From Ruminococcaceae bacterium BL-6 (GTDB lineage Bacteria > Bacillota > Clostridia > Oscillospirales > Acutalibacteraceae), in the NCBI GenBank assembly GCA_902810075.1, contig LR778135.1:186001-250000 (forward strand): a stretch of DNA of 64,000 nucleotides, written 5' to 3'. The position numbers and the translations under genes were made by a program. Position 1 is the first letter of the stretch. Each line of letters starts with the position of its first letter. This document shows positions 37,560-46,709 of the stretch, in pieces. The notes beneath the pieces were generated by a model, which worked only from the letters and a program-made list of their open reading frames with translations, was not told the DNA's origin and did not search any database.

Positions 37560-38318
37560 TCATAAAAAACCGCCCTCATTTCCGTGAAAAACTGCCATAA
37601 CCTCACTTGGCGCCATGCGGCGGGCCTGCCCCGGAAGCAGGGATTCATCCAGCCGGAGCGTGCCGATCCGGACGCGCTTCAGAGCTAGAACCGTCTTTCC
37701 CCGCGCGGCAAACATGCGCTTTACCTGGTGGAATTTCCCCTCGCGGATTTCCACCGCCGCAAAACATTCCGGTGGCATATCCAAATAAGGGGCCTCGCTT
37801 TTGGGCAATATCGACAATTTTGCAGGAAGAGAACTGAAATCTTTCATTTCCACTCCGCAGGCAAAGGCTTCGATATCGTCTTTTTCAATGGGGAAATCGA
37901 GCACGGCGTGATAAATTTTGTACACATGGCTCTTGGGGGAAAGCATCCGGTGCGCGTAATCCCCGTCGTCGGTCAGGATCAGAAGGCCCTCGGTGTCGCG
38001 GTCCAGCCGGCCGGCCGGAAAAAGGCCGCGCCGGGAAAGCTCGGGGGGAAGAAGGTCCAGCACGGTCTTTTCCCGCCTGTCGCGCGAGGCGGACAGAACG
38101 CCCGCGGGCTTGTTCATCATCAGATATTCGAACCGGCGGAAAACCAGCTTTTTCCCATCCACCGTGATTTCGTCGAGCAGGGGATCAAACTTCCGGTCCG
38201 GGTTTTCAGCGGGCGCGCCGTTGACCGAAACCAGCCCCCGGCGGATCAGGGCGCCGGCCTCCCTGCGGCTGCAAAGCCCTTGCGAGGACAGTATCTTGTC
38301 CAGCCTTTCCTTCGGCAT
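37560..38318 (-). CDS. RsuA/RluB-family rRNA pseudouridine synthase
   Basis: 252 residues: an N-terminal S4 RNA-binding domain (RLDKILSSQGLCSRREAGALI) and a catalytic domain with GRLDRDTEGLLILT, whose Asp is the nucleophile, plus IREGKFHQVKRMF. It is of the 16S rRNA U516 (RsuA) type, but the 23S enzyme RluB cannot be excluded. ATG follows GGAGGGAAGCCTCA. The gap 37347-37559 shows no gene. Confidence 0.9.
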   Translation of the reverse strand: MPKERLDKILSSQGLCSRREAGALIRRGLVSVNGAPAENPDRKFDPLLDEITVDGKKLVFRRFEYLMMNKPAGVLSASRDRREKTVLDLLPPELSRRGLFPAGRLDRDTEGLLILTDDGDYAHRMLSPKSHVYKIYHAVLDFPIEKDDIEAFACGVEMKDFSSLPAKLSILPKSEAPYLDMPPECFAAVEIREGKFHQVKRMFAARGKTVLALKRVRIGTLRLDESLLPGQARRMAPSEVMAVFHGNEGGFL

Positions 38319-38382
38319 TGAGGCTTCCCTCCTTTTTTACATCTTTTATTTATTGTATCCTGCGCCGGACGGCGCGTCAACG

Positions 38383-38414
38383 CAAAAAAAAGCGCCGCCC
38401 GGAAAAGGCGGCGC
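38383..38414 (-). terminator. Terminator after the DUF4830-like gene
   Basis: GCGCCGCC and GGCGGCGC form an 8-bp stem followed on the minus strand by eight T. Confidence 0.85.
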
Positions 38415-38420
38415 GTTCGT

Positions 38421-39020
38421 TCAGTCTGTGGGCCATGCGGCCGTGGGAATTTCGCTTACATTGATGCCGCTGTTTTCCTCAGCGGGCCCGCTTTGGGCGT
38501 TCCCCCCCGGATCTTCGGAAGACGGGGTGATCTCTCCGGATGCTCCGGCGCCGTTGAAGCCGCACATGAACCCGTCGACCGGCGTGGAGCTGATGTCCCC
38601 GCCGATGACCTTTCCTTCGTAGACGAGCATGGTGGCCCGTACCGGTGCGCCGCGGTCGGAATAATTCTGGATCTCGTAGATCCATTGCTTGCAGGTCTTT
38701 CCGGCATACCGCGTCAGGTCAAGCCCCTGCTGCTTTTGGATCTCGTTGTATTTTTCGTAGACGTCGTTAAACTTTTCGGGGATCGTGATTTCCCGGATCT
38801 CGGCCGGCTCGGGGTTGACTTCCCACCCGAACTGCCTGAGAAACGAGATGCGGTCCTCGTTGCTCTCGGCCTTCAGGCTGTATTTGTTTCCGGCCATGGT
38901 GGCTTCGCTCCGCGCGGTGCGCACGAAATTTGCGGCGGTGGCCACAAGGGCCAGCACCACGACCAGAAGGATACCCAAAAAAATGTTTTTTCTTTTTGTT
39001 TTAAAAGACAGCACAAACAT
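38421..39020 (-). CDS. DUF4830-like membrane-anchored protein
   Basis: 199 residues: an N-terminal basic stretch and one helix (FLGILLVVVLALVATAANFV), then a domain with RISFLRQFGWEVNPEP, IPEKFNDVYEKYNEIQKQQG and LTRYAGK, words I associate with DUF4830 proteins of Clostridia. It ends in a Ser/Gly-rich tail. Function unknown. Topology suggests the domain is outside the cell. Confidence 0.75.
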   Translation of the reverse strand: MFVLSFKTKRKNIFLGILLVVVLALVATAANFVRTARSEATMAGNKYSLKAESNEDRISFLRQFGWEVNPEPAEIREITIPEKFNDVYEKYNEIQKQQGLDLTRYAGKTCKQWIYEIQNYSDRGAPVRATMLVYEGKVIGGDISSTPVDGFMCGFNGAGASGEITPSSEDPGGNAQSGPAEENSGINVSEIPTAAWPTD

Positions 39021-39130
39021 CAGTCTCTCCCCCTTGTGTCAATAGATATGCGGAAAAATCCGCAGTCATGCACGGACGGGGAAGAAAAAGGACGGCGAGA
39101 AGGGGAAAACGCTTGTTTGGAAATGCCCGG

Positions 39131-40261
39131 TTACCCCCAGACCTCCTCCGCGATTTCCCGGATCAGCCTGATCTTTTCCCATTGCTCCTGCTCGGTGAGG
39201 ACGTTCCCCTCTTCCGTCGAGGCAAAGCCGCACTGGGGGCTGAGGCAGAGCCGGTCGAGCGGCACATACGCGCTTGCCTCGTGGATGCGCGCGATGATTT
39301 TTTCCTGATCCTCCAGCTGCGGGCGTTTGGATGTAATCAGGCCGAGAACGACCAGCTTTTTGCCGGAAACCGCCGCCAGCGGGGAAAAGTCTCCGGAACG
39401 GCTGTCGTCGAATTCCAGGTAATAGGCCCGCACGTTTTCGCCGCCGAACAGCGTTTTGGCAACAGGCGCGTAGCCGCCGCTGGTCGCCCAGGTGGAGTGG
39501 TAGTTGCCGCGGCAGATATGGGTGTTCACCGTCAGGTCGCCGGGAAGGTCCCGGATGGCACCGTTGTTCAGCCGCAGATAAAGCTGCTGAAGATTCTCGG
39601 GGCTGTATCCGTCGCCGGCCATGGTGTTCCAGAAATTTTTGTCGCAGAGCATGCCCCAGGTGCAGTCGTCGAGCTGCAGGTTGCGGCATCCGGATTCATA
39701 AAGCGCGAGAATGAAACCGCGGTAAGCATCCGTCAGATCACGGTAAAGCTCCTCGCGGTCGGGGTAGACGTCATCCAGATACCGTTCGTTTTCGGCGCGC
39801 ACCAGTTCCGCGAAAAACTGCGCGGGCGCCGGGATCGTCTGGCGGGTCAGCGCCCGGCCGCCCACCGCTTTTTGCAGGAATTGATAATGCTTCAGGAACG
39901 GGTGCCCGGAGAACCGGATCTTCCCGCACACCCGGGCGGAATCCGCGCGGGTTTCCTCGCCGTGGAAGAAATAGCCGTGCTCCATCTCGATGTGCTCGAT
40001 GCCGTCGAACCCCCACATGAAATCCAGATGCCAGTAACTGCGGCGGAATTCACCGTCGGTGACCGAGTGCAGGCCGGCCCGGATTTCCTTTTCCACCAGG
40101 TCCCGGATGCAGTCATCCTCGACGGCGGCCAGCTGCTGCTTTGTGATTCTGTCCTGCGAAAAATCCAGCCGCGCCTTTTTGAGGCGCTCCGGCCGCAGGA
40201 AGCTGCCGACGATGTCGTAACGGAACGGCGCGCTTGTGCGTACGGAAAACTGTGTGCTCAT
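39131..40261 (-). CDS. MetE-like cobalamin-independent methyltransferase (YxjG/YxjH type)
   Basis: 376 residues, equal to the C-terminal half of MetE. It has VTDGEFRRSYWHLDF, the zinc ligands His-x-Cys in NTHICRGNY and a further Cys in SPQCGFAS. Short MetE-like enzymes transfer methyl groups to homocysteine or related thiols. The exact methyl donor is unknown without the N-terminal domain. It is preceded by a LysR gene on the same strand and a dyad at 40349-40365, so it is probably that regulator's target. Confidence 0.88.
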   Translation of the reverse strand: MSTQFSVRTSAPFRYDIVGSFLRPERLKKARLDFSQDRITKQQLAAVEDDCIRDLVEKEIRAGLHSVTDGEFRRSYWHLDFMWGFDGIEHIEMEHGYFFHGEETRADSARVCGKIRFSGHPFLKHYQFLQKAVGGRALTRQTIPAPAQFFAELVRAENERYLDDVYPDREELYRDLTDAYRGFILALYESGCRNLQLDDCTWGMLCDKNFWNTMAGDGYSPENLQQLYLRLNNGAIRDLPGDLTVNTHICRGNYHSTWATSGGYAPVAKTLFGGENVRAYYLEFDDSRSGDFSPLAAVSGKKLVVLGLITSKRPQLEDQEKIIARIHEASAYVPLDRLCLSPQCGFASTEEGNVLTEQEQWEKIRLIREIAEEVWG

Positions 40262-40348
40262 AAGCTTGATCTCCTTATTGTTTTTGGAATGGCTCCATTA
40301 TACAATAAGCGCGCGACGATGCGTTAGTATCAAATTTTAATCAGTATC

Positions 40349-40365
40349 GATAGTTTAAGGCTATC
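40349..40365 (-). promoter_or_regulatory. LysR-type dyad upstream of the MetE-like gene
   Basis: GATAG-N7-CTATC overlaps the LysR stop codon. The -10 TATAAT for the MetE-like gene is at 40302-40297 with a poor -35, as expected for an activator-dependent promoter. Confidence 0.5.
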
Positions 40366-41275
40366 ACAAATGATAAGAAGCGATATATTCCCGCAGCAAT
40401 GTGATATAACGCGCCCCGATCGTGCTGAGCTGACCGCCTTCGCCGCAGAGATAGCCGATGTCCATTCGTTCCTCGCTTTTCAGCGGAATGGCGACGATGT
40501 CGTCTCCGTTCAGATCCCGGCTGAGGATGCCGGACGAAATGGTGTACCCGTCAAGGCCAATCAGCAGGTTGAACAGCGTGGCGCGGTCGGAGACCACAAT
40601 GTTCTTCGGGCTGAACTCTACGCTGTGCAGTTCTTCCGAAAAATAAAAGGAGTTGTTGATCCCCTGCTCATAGGTCAGCCGGGGGTAATCCGCCAGATCT
40701 TCCAGCGTCACCTGCTCCTTTTTCACCAGCGGGTTTCTGCTGCTGACAAAGACATGCGGCGTCGCCGTGAAAAGCGGCACAAAGCGCAGATCGTTTTCCT
40801 GCAGGATGCGCTGCAGAACCTCGTGGTTGAAACGGCTCAGATAGAGGATTCCCAGCTCGCTGCGACCTGTGCGGACATCCTCGATGATATCGAATGTCCG
40901 CGATTCGCGCAGGGAAAATTCATACTGGGCCTGCCCGTACTCCCGCACCAGCGCGACAAACGCGTTGACCACGAAGGCATAGTGCTGGGAAGAGATCGCG
41001 AAAACCCGCCGGACGGGCGTGTTCTGCTTGTACTGATGCTCCAGCAGCTCCGCCTGCTCGATCACCTGCCGGGCGTAAGCCAAAAACTTCGTTCCTTCTT
41101 CGGACAGCGTCGCGCCGCGGTTGGTGCGGTGGAAAATCAAAATTCCCATCTCTTTTTCCAGTTCGGCAACCGCCTTGGAAATGCTGGGCTGCGTGATGAA
41201 AAAATGCTGCGCGGCTAAATGGAACGATCCTGTCTGTGCGATCTGTATCACGTATCTGAGCTGCTGAAGTGTCAT
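40364..41275 (-). CDS. LysR-family transcriptional regulator
   Basis: 303 residues: an N-terminal helix-turn-helix (LQQLRYVIQIAQTGSFHLAA, ITQPSISKAVAELEKEMG) and a type 2 periplasmic-binding-like effector domain. The start is ATG 41275 after GGGGGGATCAA; an upstream extension to 41392 is not supported. Likely controls the MetE-like gene 102 bp downstream. Confidence 0.93.
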   Translation of the reverse strand: MTLQQLRYVIQIAQTGSFHLAAQHFFITQPSISKAVAELEKEMGILIFHRTNRGATLSEEGTKFLAYARQVIEQAELLEHQYKQNTPVRRVFAISSQHYAFVVNAFVALVREYGQAQYEFSLRESRTFDIIEDVRTGRSELGILYLSRFNHEVLQRILQENDLRFVPLFTATPHVFVSSRNPLVKKEQVTLEDLADYPRLTYEQGINNSFYFSEELHSVEFSPKNIVVSDRATLFNLLIGLDGYTISSGILSRDLNGDDIVAIPLKSEERMDIGYLCGEGGQLSTIGARYITLLREYIASYHL

Positions 41276-41469
41276 TTGATCCCCCCTGAACTGCCGTTGG
41301 CCCTGGGCCTTGTTTGACCCCAAGGGACTTTGAATCCGTCGCCCTTTTGATTGCTCAAACAAGGCCGGACCAAACCGGCAAGGAATTTTCATTTCTTATT
41401 GTATCACAGCCGCGCCTTCCTTCCAAGCCGCCGTTTCTGTAGAACAGACCCTGGGGCGCCGCCGCATAA

Positions 41470-41501
41470 CAAGGGGCGGACTGTAAAATCTGTCCGCCCC
41501 C
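41470..41501 (-). terminator. Weak terminator after the EF-G-like gene
   Basis: GGGGCGGAC and GTCCGCCCC form a 9-bp stem followed on the minus strand by TTGTTATG. Strong stem, poor T-tract. Confidence 0.5.
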
Positions 41502-41506
41502 AAAAA

Positions 41507-43579
41507 TCAGTCTTCGTTTTCTTTTTTTGCCTCTTCTATGACCTTCTGCGCCACCTGCGGAGGAGCCTCTTCGTATCTTGCGAAGTCGAAGGTGAAATTG
41601 CCGCGGCCCTGTGTCACCTGGCGGATAAACGTGGTGAAGTCGTACATTTCCGCCATGGGGACTTCCGCCTGTATGGTCTGGCAGCCGGACTGCGCCGGCT
41701 CCATGCCCAAAACCCTGCCGCGGCGCTTGTTGATTTCACCCATCACGTCGCCCATGTTGGCATCCGGAACCGTGGCGTTCAGCGTGCCGATCGGTTCCAG
41801 AAGAACGGGGTTCGCCTGCGGCATCCCGGCTTTATAGGCGACGGCGGCTGCCATTTTGAACGACATTTCCGAAGAATCCACCGGATGGTAAGAGCCGTCG
41901 TACAGCGTCGCGCGCAGCCCAACCACCGGGTAGCCCGCGAGAGGCCCTTTCTGGATGCATTCGCGCAGGCCCTTTTCCACCGCCGGGAAGAAGCCCTTCG
42001 GCACCGCGCCGCCCACGACGCGCTCGGCAAATTCCAGCCCCTCGCTGCTGCACGGCTCGAACTCGATCCACACGTCGCCGAACTGCCCGTGGCCGCCCGT
42101 CTGCTTTTTATGGCGCCCCTGCACCTGCACCTTCTTGCGGATGGTCTCGCGGTACGGGACGCGCGGCTTTGTCAGCGAAACCTCCACGCCGAATTTGTTT
42201 TTCAGCTTGGAAATGACGACATCCAGATGCTGCTCGCCAAGGCCCGAAAGGATCATCTGGTGCGTTTCGGTGTTGGTGGAAAAGCGGATGGTGGGGTCTT
42301 CCTCCGAGAGCCGGGTGATGCCCTGGGCCACCTTATCCTCTTCGCCCTTGTTCTTGGGGATCACCGCCATCGAAAGGGTGGGGTTGGGGTATTCCAGGCC
42401 CTGAAGCGTCACCTTGCGCAGCGGCGAGCAGAGCGTATCCCCGGTGTTGGTGTTCTGAAGCTTCGGCACCGCGCCGATGTCCCCGGCGCACAGCTCCTTC
42501 GCGTCCTCCTGCTTTTTGCCCCGAAGGAACACCACTTTGCCGATGCGTTCGGTGTTGCCGGTGCGCATGTTGATGAGCGGCGCTTCGGTGGTGACCTTCC
42601 CCGAGATCACCTTCAGATAGGAAAGCTTGCCCACGAACGGGTCCGCCACGGTTTTGAAAACGATCGCGGCGGTTGCGCCGTCCTCGTTGACGGAAAGCTC
42701 CACCGGGTCCCCGTTGACATCCAGCCCCAGCTCGCCGCTTTTGTCCGCGGCGGTGGGCGCGAGCCAGATCAGGCCGTTGAGCAGCTGCTCCATGCCGTAG
42801 GTGAGCTGGGCGTCGCCGCAGAACACCGGGCTGATCGCGCCGGATTTCACGCCCTTGCTGATCCCGACGATCACTTCCTCGGGGGTGAACTGCTCCCCGG
42901 AAAAATATTTCTCGAACATTTCCTCGCTCGTTTCGGCCACCGCCTCGTAGATCGCGGTGCGCAGGCCGTCGAGCCGGTCGCCCATGTCGGGCATGGGAAC
43001 CTCCGCGGGCGAGCCGTTCTCCCCGTAGCGGTAGGCCTTGTATTCCAGGATATTGATGTAGCAGTCGGCCTTTCCGTCCACGATGTACGGAACCACCACC
43101 GGGCAGACCGACGGGCCGAAGCTGGCTTTCAAATCTTCAAACACGCGGTAGAAACGCGCGCTTTCGTCGCACAGGCCGTTTACGAAGAAGATCTTCGCGA
43201 GCCCCCGGTCGTTCGCCGCGGCGACCGCCTTTTCCGTGCCGACGCCGACGCCGGATTTCCCCGAGACCGTAATCAGCACCGAATCCGCCGCGCGCACGGC
43301 CTCGCATCTGCCGCCCTCGAAATCGAACAGGCCGGGGGAGTCGATCAGGTTGATCTTGTAGTTCTTCCATTCCAGCGACGCCACCGCCGTGCCGACGGTC
43401 GTTTTCCGGCGGATTTCTTCGGGATCGAAGTCGCAGACCGTGTTTCCGTCCGCAACCTTGCCGAGCCTGTCGGAAGAGCCCGATAAAAACAGCAATGCTT
43501 CCGCCAGCGTGGTCTTTCCCGAGCCGCTGTGACCCGCGATCGCGATGTTCAAAATGTTCTTTGCATGATACTGCTTCAC
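41507..43579 (-). CDS. EF-G paralogue (translation-factor GTPase)
   Basis: 690 residues with EF-G domain order. P-loop GHSGSGKTT (16-24) and G3 DSPGLFDFEG are present, but the G4 NKxD base-recognition motif is not recognisable (VNGLCDES is at its place), so nucleotide specificity or GTPase behaviour may differ. Domains II-V include RLSEEDPTI, GLGEQHLDV and GHGQFGDVWIEFEP. Secondary EF-Gs are common in Clostridia. Their roles (e.g. in ribosome recycling or stress) are not settled. GTG start nine bases after AAAGGAG. Confidence 0.9.
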   Translation of the reverse strand: MKQYHAKNILNIAIAGHSGSGKTTLAEALLFLSGSSDRLGKVADGNTVCDFDPEEIRRKTTVGTAVASLEWKNYKINLIDSPGLFDFEGGRCEAVRAADSVLITVSGKSGVGVGTEKAVAAANDRGLAKIFFVNGLCDESARFYRVFEDLKASFGPSVCPVVVPYIVDGKADCYINILEYKAYRYGENGSPAEVPMPDMGDRLDGLRTAIYEAVAETSEEMFEKYFSGEQFTPEEVIVGISKGVKSGAISPVFCGDAQLTYGMEQLLNGLIWLAPTAADKSGELGLDVNGDPVELSVNEDGATAAIVFKTVADPFVGKLSYLKVISGKVTTEAPLINMRTGNTERIGKVVFLRGKKQEDAKELCAGDIGAVPKLQNTNTGDTLCSPLRKVTLQGLEYPNPTLSMAVIPKNKGEEDKVAQGITRLSEEDPTIRFSTNTETHQMILSGLGEQHLDVVISKLKNKFGVEVSLTKPRVPYRETIRKKVQVQGRHKKQTGGHGQFGDVWIEFEPCSSEGLEFAERVVGGAVPKGFFPAVEKGLRECIQKGPLAGYPVVGLRATLYDGSYHPVDSSEMSFKMAAAVAYKAGMPQANPVLLEPIGTLNATVPDANMGDVMGEINKRRGRVLGMEPAQSGCQTIQAEVPMAEMYDFTTFIRQVTQGRGNFTFDFARYEEAPPQVAQKVIEEAKKENED

Positions 43580-43704
43580 TTGGTAAAACTCCTTTCAACT
43601 TGCCCCGGCGGGGCAGCAGGGTAATATTGGAAACAACCTCGGCGGCAACGCCCGGCTGGAATCCTTTGGACAATTCCGACAATTCAAAATTGGATTTCCA
43701 TATA

Positions 43705-43733
43705 ATTATAGCCTGTTTTTACATACGGTTCAA
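43705..43733 (-). promoter_or_regulatory. Promoter of the EF-G-like gene
   Basis: Minus strand TTGAAC, 17 bp, TATAAT. The stretch 43734-43954 that follows shows no gene. Confidence 0.75.
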
Positions 43734-43954
43734 TCCTTTCTGAAAATTTTATAAAATGGAATCACGGGTATGAAAGATTTACGGAGGGTTTCACAAAACG
43801 GCTCGAATCACACGCTCAGAGTAGGGAGAGGACGGTGTGATCGGGCAGGCGGGGAGGGCTGCCAAAGGCACGATGCTGTATTTTAAAGATCAGAGCCCTA
43901 CAAAAATTGTATCTTTTCACAAAAAAGCAAATAAAGATTTGTTCAAATTTTGCA

Positions 43955-43995
43955 TTGAAAACCGGGAAAAAATAGGATAATATGTTTGTATACAA
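43955..43995 (+). promoter_or_regulatory. gntR promoter with TTGTATACAA operator
   Basis: TTGAAA (43955-43960), 17 bp, TAATAT (43978-43983). The 10-bp palindrome TTGTATACAA (43986-43995) lies at the expected transcription start. The same palindrome recurs at 44889, so autoregulation is likely. Confidence 0.7.
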
Positions 43996-44036
43996 TCAGT
44001 GTGCAATAATGTAAAGGATCAAAAGCGTGGTTTGTT

Positions 44037-44689
44037 ATGAATAAAAAACTGGTGGCCTCTTCTAAAATCTACGAATCCATAAAAAAAAAATAATCAATAT
44101 GGAATTGAAAATGGGTGAGCCCCTGGTAGAAGAAGACTTAGCGGAAGAATATGGCGTAAGCAGAACGCCCGTACGGGATGCTCTGCGGCGTCTGGAGCAT
44201 GAGGGGCTTGTCAGCATCATTCCGTATAAGGGCAGCGTGGTGCGAGAGATCACGGCGGAAGACATTACCGAAATTTACATTATCCGTCAGGCATTGGAAA
44301 GCATCTGTTCTAAGAATACCGCTGCCGTCATTACGGATGCCAATATTGAAAAGCTGGAATCCTATTGGCGGGAATCGATGAGGTTCCTGAAGGAAGGGAA
44401 TTATCAGATGTCCTCCGAGTACGGGGACAAAATCCATCATGTGATCATCAGCATCGGCGGAAGCAAACGGATTTTCCAAATCATCAATGAATTAAGCGCC
44501 CAGACGCTCCAGTTGGGCAAGGTCGCGGCTACGCTTCCCGGAAGGCTTGAAAAATCCAACGAAGAGCATCACCTGATTATCAATGCCATAAAGGCTCATG
44601 ACAGGGAACTTGCGGGAAAGCTGATGGAAGAGCATATTCTCAGCACACGGAAAGATATGCTGCTTGCTCTGAAAAATTCTCATCTTTGA
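44037..44689 (+). CDS. GntR/FadR-family regulator, frameshifted at an A10 tract
   Basis: From ATG 44037 the frame reads MNKKLVASSKIYESIKKK and stops at once, because the ten A at 44081-44090 are followed by TAA. One base shift joins it to IINMELKMGEPLVEEDLAEE and the rest: a winged helix with YGVSRTPVRDALRRLEHEGL and a C-terminal FCD ligand domain (DKIHHVIISIGGS). Without the shift, translation could only begin at ATG 44099, which lacks a ribosome site and drops the first helix of the DNA-binding domain. Either slippage on A10 makes the full protein, or the gene is phase-off, or a base is missing from the assembly. Likely controls the sugar operon downstream. Confidence 0.8.
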
Positions 44690-45179
44690 TTCTTTGGTCC
44701 CAAGGGCTGGGCCTCGTTTGAACCATCAGGGAACTGGCCTTTCCAGCTAAATTACACGGTCGGCGTCAAAAACGCCCGGAATCTGGAAAGAATCTTTTTT
44801 CCTTGTTCGGCACGATTTTATCTCGAAAATCTGTCGTTTTTGATTCTGCAAACAGGGCCTTGAGAGGGAAGAGTCGGCATAAAACAAATTGTATACAAGT
44901 CGTATACTAATTTCATTTTGGGAACTTCCGCCGTTGGGGCGGCTGAAAGACGGGAGCCCGTTCCGCAGGGATTTTCCTTTGTCTGTGAAATAAACATTTG
45001 AAAGTTGGAGTTGGAAATGAACATGGTCAGAATCAAAACTTAGGGCTAGTTCGGTTCAAGCAAGCCTGGCGAAACGGGCTTCCGCAAGCGTCGACGGGGT
45101 CTGTGTCGCCAGGTAAAAAGGGGTGCTGAGGTGATAGGGGCGCCGTAAATATGGAGCGTTGTTTGGGAAGGTGATTGTT
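44690..45179 (+). promoter_or_regulatory. Control region of the sugar operon
   Basis: A 490-bp gap without a convincing gene. The palindrome TTGTATACAA at 44889-44898 is followed one helical turn later by a second GTATAC (44902-44907), and TATACT there could be a -10 element. A tiny reading frame (MERCLGR) ends at the ribosome site of the ATPase gene and may be meaningless. Confidence 0.55.
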
Positions 45180-46706
45180 ATGAGTAAAGGCAGCGGCGAC
45201 AGTCGCTATGTCGTACAGATGTATGGCATTACCAAAGAATTCGAAGGCATAAAAGCGCTGGATGATGTGGATTTCCTGCTGGAACCCGGCCGGGTCAACT
45301 GTCTCTGCGGAGAAAACGGAGCCGGAAAGTCCACGCTGATTAAGATCCTTTCGGGAGCGTATCAGTGCGACGGCGGGGAGATCTACCTGAACGGCGAACA
45401 GGTGAAAATTGCAAATCCCAAAACGGCGAAAAATCTTGGAATCATTCCGATTTATCAGGAGCTCGACCTGATTGATTGCCTTTCGATTGCAGAGAACATA
45501 TTCCTTGGAAACGAGAGGAAAAAGAACGACTTTGTCATCGATAAGGAGAGAGAAATCCAAGAGGCCGAAAAGATGATGGCAGACATCGGATGCGAGATGG
45601 ACGTGCGGAAAAGCCTGGGAGAACTGAGCGTCGCCCAAAAGCAGATGGTCGCGATTGCCAAGGCCCTGTCGACGCAGAGCAAAGTGCTGATCCTGGATGA
45701 GCCGAGCGATGTGCTGACCGGAAAAGAGCTGAAAATCCTGTTTGAGGTCATCCGAAAGATCAAGGAAAAAGGCGTCGGGATCATCTATATCTCCCACCGG
45801 CTCGAAGAGGTCTTTGAAATCGGGGATGTCATCACCATACTCAGGGACGGAAAGTTCATCGGGGCAGATCCGGTCAAGGATATGACGAGGAAACAGCTCA
45901 TCCAGAAGATGGTGGGACGCGAGGTCGACGAGGATGTCAAGCTGCAGCACGCCGACCCCGGCAAGCCGGTCGCGCTTGAGGCGGCCGGCATCACGCGGGG
46001 AAAGGTCCTGTCCGACGTGTCGTTTCTCCTGCGTTCCGGTGAAATTCTCGGCGTGGCGGGCCTGATCGGCGCCGGGCGCACGGAGCTGGCCCGGGCGATT
46101 ATCGGGGCGGACCGGATCGACAAAGGGACCATCAAAGTTTTCGGCAGAGAGGTTAAGGTCAGTTCGCCCACAAAGGCCTGTCAATATGGGATCGGGTATA
46201 TCCCCGAGGACCGGAAAATGGATGGCCTTGTGCTGATTCAAACCGTCGCCAACAATATCCTGCTGACGGTTCTGAATCAGGTGAGCCGGTTCGGCTTCCT
46301 CAAAGAGAAGCTCATGCGGGATACGGTTGACCGCTGTATCAACCAGCTTCGGATCAAATGCAGCGGGCCGAATCAGCTCGCAAAGTACTTGAGCGGCGGG
46401 AACCAGCAGAAGATCGTGGTTTCCAAATGGCTCGCCACGGGGGCGAAGATCCTGATTCTGGATGAGCCGACCAGAGGAGTCGACGTCGGCGCCAAAGCGG
46501 AAATCTACAATATCATCAGGGATTTTGCCAAGCAGGGTCATGCCATTATGCTGATCTCCTCGGAAATGAGCGAAATTCTGAGCATGAGCGACAGGATCAT
46601 GGTGATGTCCGAGGGCACCATCACAAAAACCTTCGATTCGAATCAGGTGTCCCAGGAAGAGCTGTTGGAATATGCGCTGCCCAAGTCCTTGAAAACAGAG
46701 GTGTAA
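45180..46706 (+). CDS. Sugar ABC transporter ATPase (two-domain, RbsA/YtfR type)
   Basis: 508 residues with two ABC domains. The first has Walker A GENGAGKST and LDEPSDVLT. The second has the degenerate GLIGAGRTEL and the signature LSGGNQQK, with LDEPTRGVDVG: the CUT2 pattern. It energises uptake through the two permeases that follow. ATG 45180 follows AAGGTGAT. Downstream gene 3 bp away. Confidence 0.95.
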   Translation: MSKGSGDSRYVVQMYGITKEFEGIKALDDVDFLLEPGRVNCLCGENGAGKSTLIKILSGAYQCDGGEIYLNGEQVKIANPKTAKNLGIIPIYQELDLIDCLSIAENIFLGNERKKNDFVIDKEREIQEAEKMMADIGCEMDVRKSLGELSVAQKQMVAIAKALSTQSKVLILDEPSDVLTGKELKILFEVIRKIKEKGVGIIYISHRLEEVFEIGDVITILRDGKFIGADPVKDMTRKQLIQKMVGREVDEDVKLQHADPGKPVALEAAGITRGKVLSDVSFLLRSGEILGVAGLIGAGRTELARAIIGADRIDKGTIKVFGREVKVSSPTKACQYGIGYIPEDRKMDGLVLIQTVANNILLTVLNQVSRFGFLKEKLMRDTVDRCINQLRIKCSGPNQLAKYLSGGNQQKIVVSKWLATGAKILILDEPTRGVDVGAKAEIYNIIRDFAKQGHAIMLISSEMSEILSMSDRIMVMSEGTITKTFDSNQVSQEELLEYALPKSLKTEV

Positions 46707-46709
46707 TCG

